The position numbers and the translations under genes were made by a program. DNA of 40,741 nucleotides, from NCBI GenBank assembly GCA_937949745.1, contig CALECM010000008.1, positions 1 to 40,741 of the forward strand, given 5' to 3'. Below the pieces are notes generated by a model, which did not search any database, was not told the origin of the DNA, and was given only the letters and a program-made list of their open reading frames with translations. Positions 10,041 through 16,987 of this stretch are shown here, piece by piece. This DNA comes from an uncultured Bacteroidales bacterium (lineage in GTDB: Bacteria; Bacteroidota; Bacteroidia; Bacteroidales; WCHB1-69). Every line of letters begins with the position of its first letter. Positions within the stretch are counted from its first letter, which is position 1.

Positions 10041-10445
10041 TTAGAAATTAGGTCTTTTTAAAATTTCGCTATAAATAATACCTTTTTTTATTTCCTCATG
10101 TGAAAAGGTAAATTCAAAATCACTTTCTTCTTCATTTTCAGTATTTTGAATTTGATTTCGTTTTATTTCATTTTGAGAGATATCGGCAATGGGGCTATAT
10201 TCCCTGCCAAATTGCGGGGAAGGAAAATGGTGTGATTTTGAAGTATTCCGTAATAAATCTTCCAAATGTCCGGCAGGGGAAGGAGTATTTTGAGTTACCG
10301 GTTCTTCCCATGTCATATCCTCATCATATTCATGATATTCCGGAGTTTCATCATAGACTGTTTTTTCTTTCTTCTTCTTCCTGGAAGACAGGAATAAAGA
10401 ACCTCCTATAATGAGAATGGTTATAACGAGGTCTAAAATATCCAT
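10041..10445 (-). CDS. Small membrane-anchored protein of unknown function
   Basis: A 134-residue protein with one N-terminal membrane segment (about residues 4-20, LDLVITILIIGGSLFL), a positive stop-transfer cluster (SSRKKKKEK), and an acidic, low-complexity, probably disordered middle. It ends in a hydrophobic, structured-looking tail, EIKKGIIYSEILKRPNF. Similar short C-terminal tails (xxKAxIYSEILNRxx) occur, from memory, in other small Bacteroidota proteins and may be a binding peptide. It is preceded by a well-formed promoter (10526-10560) and stands alone, divergent from the Rieske-like lipoprotein gene. I do not recognise a function. Confidence 0.7.
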   Translation of the reverse strand: MDILDLVITILIIGGSLFLSSRKKKKEKTVYDETPEYHEYDEDMTWEEPVTQNTPSPAGHLEDLLRNTSKSHHFPSPQFGREYSPIADISQNEIKRNQIQNTENEEESDFEFTFSHEEIKKGIIYSEILKRPNF

Positions 10446-10525
10446 ATTAATTTTTCGTTACAATATATTATATTAATTATCTGTTATCTTTTTGAAATAT
10501 AAGCGAGGACAACACTAACCGATTG

Positions 10526-10560
10526 CAAAGATACATTTTTTATTATTTTACCGTTACAAA
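10526..10560 (-). promoter_or_regulatory. Promoter of Bacteroidota type for the 10445 gene
   Basis: On the minus strand, TTTG at 10557-10560 is followed after 23 bases by TATCTTTG at 10526-10533, matching the TTTG / TAnnTTTG consensus. The gene starts at 10445, giving a leader of about 70-75 bases. Confidence 0.6.
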
Positions 10561-10569
10561 TCGAAACAA

Positions 10570-10986
10570 ATGAGGTATTATTTTTTATTATTTTTTAGCA
10601 TAGCATTACTGGCCGGATGTGAAAAATATCAACACCCTACTGTTCCTAACGTAGCAGTTGACTTTACCATTTATCCCAATGATCCCAATTATGCCGCATT
10701 AAACCATTTCGGAGGGCATATGTATTTTACGGGTGGTTTCAGGGGAATAGTGGTCTACAGGTTGGACCAGTATACCTTCAAGGCATACGACCGTGCATGT
10801 CCCTACGATTGGGAAGATCCCGATTCCTGGATATGGGTTGAGGAATCAGGGCTGACCCTTATTGATGAGTGTTGCGGTTCGCAATTTAATATTATCGACG
10901 GAACGGTGGTTAATCCTCCGGCTACTCACGCCCTTAAGTACTATAGAACCAATTTTGACGGAATGCGTCTGCGGATTTACAATTGA
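10570..10986 (+). CDS. Rieske-like lipoprotein lacking the usual cluster ligands
   Basis: A 138-residue lipoprotein: signal peptide with lipobox LLAGC (Cys17). The body looks like a Rieske ferredoxin fold: FTGGFRGIVVYRLDQYTFKAYDRACPY (about 53-79), then CCGSQFNIIDGTVVNPPATH (101-120) and a final strand GMRLRIYN. In true Rieske proteins box I is C-x-H and box II C-P-x-H-G-S-x-F. Here box I reads Cys77-Pro-Tyr79 and box II reads Asp99-Glu-Cys-Cys102-Gly-Ser-Gln-Phe, so only one of four [2Fe-2S] ligands is conserved. It probably does not bind a normal Rieske cluster. The 3' end overlaps the convergent purine phosphorylase gene by 10 bases. The fold call is by motif only. Confidence 0.75.
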   Translation: MRYYFLLFFSIALLAGCEKYQHPTVPNVAVDFTIYPNDPNYAALNHFGGHMYFTGGFRGIVVYRLDQYTFKAYDRACPYDWEDPDSWIWVEESGLTLIDECCGSQFNIIDGTVVNPPATHALKYYRTNFDGMRLRIYN

Positions 10987-11789
10987 GGAATCATTCCATA
11001 GATTAATTTCTCCATTGCAGGTCCTGCCGTTTCCGCCGCTTTCACTACTTCCTCATGCGATACTTTTTCAACTTGTCCGATTACACCCAGATCCGTAATG
11101 ACCGACAACGCGAATACTTCCATACCCCGGTAGCGGGCAACGATGGTTTCCGGAACAGTGGACATTCCTACCGCGTCTGCTCCCATCATATAAAACATCC
11201 TGTATTCGGCGGGCGTTTCATAACATGGTCCCGAAACTCCGACATAAACGCCCTGTTGCAAAAAGAGCTTATGTTCTTTTGCCACATTCATGGCAATTTT
11301 AATCATACTTTTGGAGTAGGCTTCACTCATATCCGGGAAACGTGGTCCTAAATCCGGATCATTGGGTCCTAACAGAGGGTTATCGCCAAATAAATTAATA
11401 TGATCCTTGATCACCATAATATCCCCCACTTTGAAAGTGGGATTCATCCCACCCGCCGCGTTGGAAAGGATGATCTTTTCAATACCCAGTTCTTTTAATA
11501 CCTGGATCGGGAGGCTTACCTCTTTCATATTATATCCTTCATAATAATGAAATCGTCCGTTTAGCACGACTACATCTACGCCGTTCAATTTTCCGTAAAT
11601 CCATGTGCCTTTATGTCCCCGGACTGTCGAAACCGGATAATCGGGGATCTCCCGGTAAGGGATTTCAATATCGATTTTTAATTGTCGGACGAGGCTTCCC
11701 AATCCTGAGCCTAAAACGATTGCAATTCTGGGATTCCCTTTTTTCTTGGTATTCAGGAAATCAGCTATTTTCCGGATTCTTTGTAACAT
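10977..11789 (-). CDS. punA: Purine nucleoside phosphorylase (trimeric PNP family)
   Basis: A 270-residue enzyme that phosphorolyses purine (deoxy)nucleosides to base and (deoxy)ribose 1-phosphate in purine salvage. Family motifs are clear: VLGSGLGSL phosphate loop (25-33), GRFHYYEGY (78-86), SNAAGGMNP (109-117), GPCYETPAEYRM with substrate-binding Glu191, and GADAVGMSTVPE (203-214). The residue equivalent to human Asn243, in the ITN motif that reads the purine 6-position, is Asp233 here (ITD). That may alter base preference. Length is normal. It is the last gene of the ddl operon; its ATG lies inside the end of lpxK (29-base overlap). The link to an envelope operon is probably historical rather than functional. 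Confidence 0.93.
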   Translation of the reverse strand: MLQRIRKIADFLNTKKKGNPRIAIVLGSGLGSLVRQLKIDIEIPYREIPDYPVSTVRGHKGTWIYGKLNGVDVVVLNGRFHYYEGYNMKEVSLPIQVLKELGIEKIILSNAAGGMNPTFKVGDIMVIKDHINLFGDNPLLGPNDPDLGPRFPDMSEAYSKSMIKIAMNVAKEHKLFLQQGVYVGVSGPCYETPAEYRMFYMMGADAVGMSTVPETIVARYRGMEVFALSVITDLGVIGQVEKVSHEEVVKAAETAGPAMEKLIYGMIPQL

Positions 11790-12828
11790 GATTTTCTATA
11801 ATTGAATTAAACTTTTCCTCTTCTCCAAAAAGGAATTTTATTTTTATAGGTACGGTATAAACCGGATACGAAGATACGATCTTTTTGGCAGGGGATGATA
11901 CCAGGCGGATATAATCTTTTTCAGTAGTAATCATGACGGTGCGATCTTGCCCGGCGATGCATTTCCGGATCTTCTCTTCGTCGCTTATAGTAAAAGTGTG
12001 ATGGTCAGGAAATTTTATATGCTTTATACAGGAAATTTTTCCGGACAGGTATTCTTTCAATGGAGCCGGATTGGCAATACCGGTTAAAAGCATTACATGA
12101 TCATCCGGATTGATAACGTGTTCAGAGGCAAGTTCATTCTCCGGTTTAATGCCGCTGTATTCAATGCAGGAAAAAAAACACTCCTGGGAAGTTTTGGGTT
12201 TCAATTTTTCCAGGAATAATTGTTTCTCTTTTTCCGTAAGGTCGGGTTTGGTTTTTGTAACAATAATAATATCCGCTTCATCCGCCGCATGACGAAATTC
12301 CCTCAGGTTACCGGCAGGAAGTGGGAAGTCATCAGTGTAAGGATTCCTGTATTCCGTTAAAACTATTTTTAAGGATGCCCTGAATTTTAAATGCTGGAAA
12401 GCGTCATCCAGAATAATCGCGTTGAGATCCGGATATTCCGCCAGTAAATTTTTTACTCCCGTCATTCTCTCTTCGGCAACGGCCAATTTGATTTGAGGGA
12501 ATTTGCGGAAGATTTGCATGGGTTCATCGCCCAGGTGGACCGCGGTTAATTGTTCACCGGGAAGCGTATTGGCCAGTATATACCCTTTGGTTTTCCTGCC
12601 ATACCCCCGACTTAAAACGGCGATGTTATATTTTTCCGATAACAGGCTGATAAGATATTCGGTGTGCGGTGTTTTGCCTGTACCTCCCACTTTTAAATTG
12701 CCGATACTGATGGCAGGTACCGGCGCAGTGCCTGAAGCTAAGATGTTTTTTTTATATAACGCTCTCCTTATATAAGTTACAAGGCCAAAAATAAATGAAA
12801 ACGGCAGCAACAGGTAACGGACTTTCAT
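11761..12828 (-). CDS. lpxK: Tetraacyldisaccharide 4'-kinase LpxK
   Basis: LpxK is an inner-membrane-associated kinase that phosphorylates the 4' position of the lipid A disaccharide precursor. From ATG 12828 the protein has 355 residues. An N-terminal hydrophobic helix (about 3-22) is followed by the Walker A motif GNLKVGGTGKTP (43-54), LSRGYGRKTKGY, GDEPMQIFRKFP and ILDDAFQHLKF. The frame stays open upstream to 12855, but the 12828 ATG overlaps the phoH stop as TAATG, a typical coupled junction, and begins with MKVRYLLLPF as in family members. I therefore prefer it. The 3' end overlaps the PNP gene by 29 bases. It places lipid A synthesis in the same transcript as peptidoglycan genes. Confidence 0.93.
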   Translation of the reverse strand: MKVRYLLLPFSFIFGLVTYIRRALYKKNILASGTAPVPAISIGNLKVGGTGKTPHTEYLISLLSEKYNIAVLSRGYGRKTKGYILANTLPGEQLTAVHLGDEPMQIFRKFPQIKLAVAEERMTGVKNLLAEYPDLNAIILDDAFQHLKFRASLKIVLTEYRNPYTDDFPLPAGNLREFRHAADEADIIIVTKTKPDLTEKEKQLFLEKLKPKTSQECFFSCIEYSGIKPENELASEHVINPDDHVMLLTGIANPAPLKEYLSGKISCIKHIKFPDHHTFTISDEEKIRKCIAGQDRTVMITTEKDYIRLVSSPAKKIVSSYPVYTVPIKIKFLFGEEEKFNSIIENHVTKNPENS

Positions 12829-13793
12829 TACTGTTCTTCCTTTTGGTTCTCCCATGATTCATACCGTTGGATGATTTTGGTAACCAGATGATGTCTCACA
12901 ACATCACTGTTATCGAGGTAAACAAAATCGATTCCCTTTATACCTTTAAGAATCCGGGAAGCCTGGATAAGTCCGGATTGCTGGTGGCGGGGAAGGTCGA
13001 TCTGGGTGATGTCACCGGTAATAAAGAATTTGGCATTTTTTCCCATTCGGGTAAGAAACATTTTGATCTGGCTTTCCGTGGCATTCTGGGCTTCATCCAG
13101 AATTACATAAGCATTATCCAGGGTACGACCGCGCATAAAGGCCAGGGGTGCTATTTCGATGGTTTTATCTTCCAGGTAAGCCAAAAGTTTCTGCATAGGC
13201 ATCATATCCCATAAAGCGTCATACAGAGGCTGGAGATAAGGATCCAGTTTATCCCTGAGATCGCCGGGAAGAAACCCGAGGTTCTCTCCGGCTTCTACTG
13301 CCGGCCGGGTAAGGATGATCCTCCGTATCTGTTTATTTTTAAGCGCCCTCACCGCCAAAGCTACGGAAGTATATGTTTTACCCGTACCTGCCGGTCCGAT
13401 AGCGAAGACCATATCATTGTGCTGGGAACTTTCAATTAATTTTTTTTGGTTGGGTGTAATGGCTTTGATAACACGTCCGTCTTTTCCGTGTAATATCACA
13501 TTATCCTTAATGCCGTTATGGTCGAGGCGGTAGAATGAATCATCTTCGGAAGCTGTGATGTTCAGTATATCGGTTTCCGATAGTTTTCCGAACCGTTCAT
13601 AATGGATTACGAGAAGCTGGAACCGGTCTACGAAGATCTCTACTTCTGCTTCTTCGCCCGCCACTTTAACTTCGTTGCCACGGGCGGTAATTTTTAATTT
13701 GGGATATATGTTACGTAAAAGATCTATATTACTGTTATTCTTTCCATGAATTCCTACAGCTACGCTATTGTCTAAAGTAATGATGGTTTCCAT
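12828..13793 (-). CDS. phoH: PhoH family ATPase
   Basis: A 321-residue cytoplasmic P-loop ATPase. The N-terminal ~100 residues are a KH-like/accessory region. The PhoH domain follows with Walker A GPAGTGKT (133-140), LTRPAVEAGENLGFLPGD (161-178), Walker B VILDEAQNA (230-238) and FITGDITQIDLP (257-268). PhoH/YbeZ proteins act with YbeY in RNA metabolism in some bacteria; the precise role here is unknown. In many genomes PhoH lies beside ybeY, but here it sits between a degenerate M23 gene (9-base gap) and lpxK (TAATG overlap), inside the envelope operon. The family call is firm. Confidence 0.93.
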   Translation of the reverse strand: METIITLDNSVAVGIHGKNNSNIDLLRNIYPKLKITARGNEVKVAGEEAEVEIFVDRFQLLVIHYERFGKLSETDILNITASEDDSFYRLDHNGIKDNVILHGKDGRVIKAITPNQKKLIESSQHNDMVFAIGPAGTGKTYTSVALAVRALKNKQIRRIILTRPAVEAGENLGFLPGDLRDKLDPYLQPLYDALWDMMPMQKLLAYLEDKTIEIAPLAFMRGRTLDNAYVILDEAQNATESQIKMFLTRMGKNAKFFITGDITQIDLPRHQQSGLIQASRILKGIKGIDFVYLDNSDVVRHHLVTKIIQRYESWENQKEEQ

Positions 13794-13802
13794 TATTCAA
13801 TT

Positions 13803-14717
13803 TTAGTTAATGACGATATAATCAAGCGGATTCACAGGGAAACCGTTATACCAAAGTTCAAAATAGAGGTTTACGCCCCAGGAAGTTTTTCCGCTGTTGC
13901 CCATGCGGGCAATAGGTTCACCCCTCTTTACGATATAACCCTTATTTTTCAATAATGTTTCGTTATGTTTATAAATGGTAATTACATTTCCCGAATGCTG
14001 GATGATGATCGTATTGCCGTCAATGGGGTCATAGCCGGAATAGATCACCACGCCATCGCCCACACTATTGACCAATGTATTGCGATGATTTTTGATATTG
14101 ATTCCGAACTGATCTTTTGCCGTATTGAATTCCGAAACAATAGTACCGGATGTGGGAGAAGATAACAACAGCGTTCCGATATCCGCTTTTCTACTGATCG
14201 GCATGGACGCGCCGCCATAATGCTGGGCATTGAGTTCCCTTAATATGGTTTCCGAATCTCTTTGCAATATATCGTTTGCCTGGGCTATTCGTGCTTTTTC
14301 CTCTTCCGTGGCTTCCCGCCTGCTTTCCGAAGTCCGGTTTTCACTAACTTCCGGTTCAACCGGGAAAGTTTTTCCATGGATTACGTTGTAAAAATTATCT
14401 ATGTATTGCTGGTTCACCTTCACCTTTTGTTCCAGTGAATCTACTTTGGAGGCCACGAGTTGATATTTCCTCAATTCACTTGGCCTGGTGTATCCGGGTA
14501 CATAGACTCTCAGAGGTGTGAAAGCGATCAGGATAATAGTAAGGAAAATGAGTACCAATGCCGAAGTCACGCCTACTACAAACACATTCATGGGACTTAA
14601 CCGGAAACTGAGTTTATCCTGGTGAGTAGTATCATTCTTGATCACCAGCCTGTACTTGGTCTTCCAATTGATCTTGATCTTGCCGAGATAATATTTTAAT
14701 TTTTGGAATTTTCCCAT
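13803..14717 (-). CDS. Degenerate M23 (LytM) membrane protein, probably non-catalytic
   Basis: A 304-residue protein with a cytoplasmic N-terminus of about 40 residues, one membrane helix (about 45-67), a coiled-coil/charged periplasmic linker (about 80-165), and a C-terminal LytM domain (about 188-300). Compared with the intact paralogue encoded just upstream, the HxxxD metal motif reads Gln203...Asn207 and the HxH motif reads Asn283-Leu-Tyr285, so all three zinc ligands are gone. Only the middle His251 (TIYKHNE) remains. Degenerate LytM proteins such as EnvC and NlpD activate amidases rather than cut peptidoglycan, so a regulatory or scaffold role is plausible (inference). The gap to the intact M23 gene is 9 bases and to phoH 9 bases, so all are probably cotranscribed. 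Confidence 0.85.
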   Translation of the reverse strand: MGKFQKLKYYLGKIKINWKTKYRLVIKNDTTHQDKLSFRLSPMNVFVVGVTSALVLIFLTIILIAFTPLRVYVPGYTRPSELRKYQLVASKVDSLEQKVKVNQQYIDNFYNVIHGKTFPVEPEVSENRTSESRREATEEEKARIAQANDILQRDSETILRELNAQHYGGASMPISRKADIGTLLLSSPTSGTIVSEFNTAKDQFGINIKNHRNTLVNSVGDGVVIYSGYDPIDGNTIIIQHSGNVITIYKHNETLLKNKGYIVKRGEPIARMGNSGKTSWGVNLYFELWYNGFPVNPLDYIVIN

Positions 14718-14726
14718 TATGCTAGA

Positions 14727-15692
14727 TTAAGAGAGAGCCTGGTTGATTTCATTGGATGATCTGATGATCGCATCGTATTCTTCAGGAGTAATATCACTGA
14801 AAAAATAATGTACGGGATTTACATATACCCCGTTCTTGATAACTTCATAATGCAGGTGTGATCCGAAAGAGAGGCCGGTATTACCCACGTACCCTATAAT
14901 TTCCCCTCTTTTTATTTTTTGTCCGGGTTTTACGATTTTTTTGGAAAGGTGAGCGTAAAGCGTTTGGTAAGAGTAGCCGTGATCAAGGATTACAGCTATG
15001 CCATAGCCGGCTCCACCGGTTTCCCTGGAAACGACGCCATCCGCCGTTGCGTAAACGGGAGTGCCTTTGGGCGCTGCGATATCGATACCGGTATGCGGAC
15101 GCAGTGTTTTCAATATAGGATGGTAACGTCTGCCAAAACCGGAACTGATCGTGTACATATCTTTTAAAGGTCTTATGGCAGGAATTGCCGCCAACATTTC
15201 GGACTGGTTTTCCGCTAATACGGCAATGGTGTCCAAAGAACGGGATTGCGACGCGAGTTGGAGGGAAAGCATGTCCGCTTTCCGGTTCAGATTGTCTATA
15301 AGTACAGATGCTTCGGAAGGGGTGAGGTCATTATATTGCGAGCTTTCGTACAATGAAGCGTAACGTTGGGTCTGGGGCAACGGGTCCGTTTCAAAAATAG
15401 CCCTGTAAATATCATCGTCCCTGTTTTGTATGTCATTCAGCACAACATTCATTACATCCAATCGCTTGTTGATATTTTCCAAAGACTGTTTTAACTCGTG
15501 GTTCTCCCGTTGAAGCATTTTTTCTTTGGGAGAATCAAATAAATAGAAAGATATCCACAAAACAAGGACCGAAAAAGCGATAGCGGTCACAAAGAACCAT
15601 GCCAGTCTTTTAAAGATGTCTTGCAAGCTGATCTTTTCCTTCTCGAAAGATAAGGTCTTCGGATTGAAATAATAAAACTTCTTTTTTGGCAT
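14727..15692 (-). CDS. M23 family metallopeptidase, membrane-anchored, intact active site
   Basis: A 321-residue peptidoglycan endopeptidase of the LytM/M23 family. It has a cytoplasmic N-terminus (KKKFYYFNPKTLSFEK), a membrane helix (about 31-52), a coiled coil (about 55-170), and an M23 domain (about 178-300). The full catalytic set is visible: SGFGRRYHP, His200-x3-Asp204 (HTGID), His248 (TLYAHLS), and His279-Leu-His281 (SHLHYE). It should cleave stem-peptide cross-links from the periplasmic face of the inner membrane. The next gene downstream encodes a paralogue with the same layout but no metal ligands. Four bases separate it from the preceding GH73-LysM gene. Confidence 0.93.
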   Translation of the reverse strand: MPKKKFYYFNPKTLSFEKEKISLQDIFKRLAWFFVTAIAFSVLVLWISFYLFDSPKEKMLQRENHELKQSLENINKRLDVMNVVLNDIQNRDDDIYRAIFETDPLPQTQRYASLYESSQYNDLTPSEASVLIDNLNRKADMLSLQLASQSRSLDTIAVLAENQSEMLAAIPAIRPLKDMYTISSGFGRRYHPILKTLRPHTGIDIAAPKGTPVYATADGVVSRETGGAGYGIAVILDHGYSYQTLYAHLSKKIVKPGQKIKRGEIIGYVGNTGLSFGSHLHYEVIKNGVYVNPVHYFFSDITPEEYDAIIRSSNEINQALS

Positions 15693-15696
15693 TTAA

Positions 15697-16986
15697 TCAC
15701 AACTTACAAGAAATGCAGACGGAATTTCCCACAGTAAAGTTGTCTGCGGAAAACCCGTTACGTTTATATAAAGTTTTCAGGGGAATAGCATATTTTTGGG
15801 CAATATACCTCATCGTTTCCCCTTTTTCAATCGTATGGTATTCAATGGCGGACTTGTTATTTTTATTTTGCAAATATACTACTTCTCCTCTTACCGGTTC
15901 GTACTGATCATCGAAAATATCATTGTATCTTCGTAAGTTGACTTCCGAAATCTGGATTTCCTGTGCGAGGGAACCGTATGTATCACCTTTCTCTGCGATA
16001 ATAAACTTCACTTTGTTATTCAGGTAAACGGGCCGCGAAGTGTAAGGATAATATATTTGAGCGTGGTCGAAACCGGTAGCCCTGAAAACCGCAGTCTCTA
16101 CCTTTTCCTCCACAGGTACGATGATAACAGAGTCAGGTGCGCAAGCTTCCGGTGGCGGAGTGGGTTTGACTTTCCTGTTGATGATCACTTCTATACCCGA
16201 TTCGATGATCGTGTCTTTTTTTATAATAACCTCTTCTTTTTTCTCCTCCTTCTCTACGATTCTATTCTCGGGAATACTGGAAATCTGAACCGCAGGCTCC
16301 ACTTTAATCGGGCTTTCCACCTTTTCTTCCTTCATAACAGGATCCTTAATTTCTGGAGCTTTGATTATTTGCCGGGGCTCCGGAGTTACCGGAGTTACGG
16401 GCGGGGCAGGTGATGATTTCGGAGCCGGTATATCCAGTTCGGGGAGTCCAAGTTCTTCTAAGGTTTTGGCAGTATAGTAATGTTCCGTATCATACAAGTT
16501 AAGATAATAAGTTTCGATGATCTCGATCAGCTTCCGGGCATATTCCGGATTAGCGGAATAGCCGGCTTCCTGGAGTCCTGTGGCCCAATTCCTGTAATCG
16601 GTATTCTCGAGGAAGAACAAACGGTTGTACCTGCTGCGGTCTCGTAAAAACAGCGCGTGGTCGATGTAGGAATCGATTACCTTATCATAGCTCCTGTAAC
16701 AGGTATTTTCTTTATTACCGGAAAAAAATGATGTTTCGGGATTATCCTGCGGCTGGCAGGTAACTCCGAAATGATTTTTGGTTTTTACGGAGATATCATT
16801 TGTGCCCGCCCCGGAGAAATAGATGGCCTGGGCAAGTTTGATACTGGCCGGTATACGGGTTTCCTTCATCAGTATGATGGCAATATCCTTATACTGGTCA
16901 ATATAATCGTATGCATCCTCTTTCGTATATTGTGCGAAAAGTGTTCCCTGATAAATGATTAATATAAGAAAAAGAATTTTTTTCAT
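15697..16986 (-). CDS. GH73-like LysM protein lacking the catalytic glutamate
   Basis: A 429-residue exported protein. A signal peptide (about 1-19, ending LFA-Q) precedes a glucosaminidase (FlgJ/GH73-like) domain (about 20-165). A Pro/Lys/Glu-rich linker (about 180-300) and two LysM modules follow (IIAEKGDTYGSLAQ region and HTIEKGETMRYIAQKYAI region) for peptidoglycan binding. The neighbouring paralogue carries AQGIFESACG with the catalytic Glu; here the aligned segment is AQAIYFSGAG, so Phe57 replaces it. Other conserved segments (KNHFGV, CYRSYDK, YIDHALFL, AGYSANPEYA) remain. It is probably a wall-binding pseudoenzyme. One base separates its ATG from the upstream stop codon, so translation is likely coupled. 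Confidence 0.85.
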   Translation of the reverse strand: MKKILFLILIIYQGTLFAQYTKEDAYDYIDQYKDIAIILMKETRIPASIKLAQAIYFSGAGTNDISVKTKNHFGVTCQPQDNPETSFFSGNKENTCYRSYDKVIDSYIDHALFLRDRSRYNRLFFLENTDYRNWATGLQEAGYSANPEYARKLIEIIETYYLNLYDTEHYYTAKTLEELGLPELDIPAPKSSPAPPVTPVTPEPRQIIKAPEIKDPVMKEEKVESPIKVEPAVQISSIPENRIVEKEEKKEEVIIKKDTIIESGIEVIINRKVKPTPPPEACAPDSVIIVPVEEKVETAVFRATGFDHAQIYYPYTSRPVYLNNKVKFIIAEKGDTYGSLAQEIQISEVNLRRYNDIFDDQYEPVRGEVVYLQNKNNKSAIEYHTIEKGETMRYIAQKYAIPLKTLYKRNGFSADNFTVGNSVCISCKL

Positions 16987-16987
16987 A

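Noticed and set aside
12829..12855. Longer LpxK start (12855)
   Set aside because: The extra nine residues are read from inside phoH; the ATG at 12828 overlaps the phoH stop as TAATG and matches the family N-terminus.
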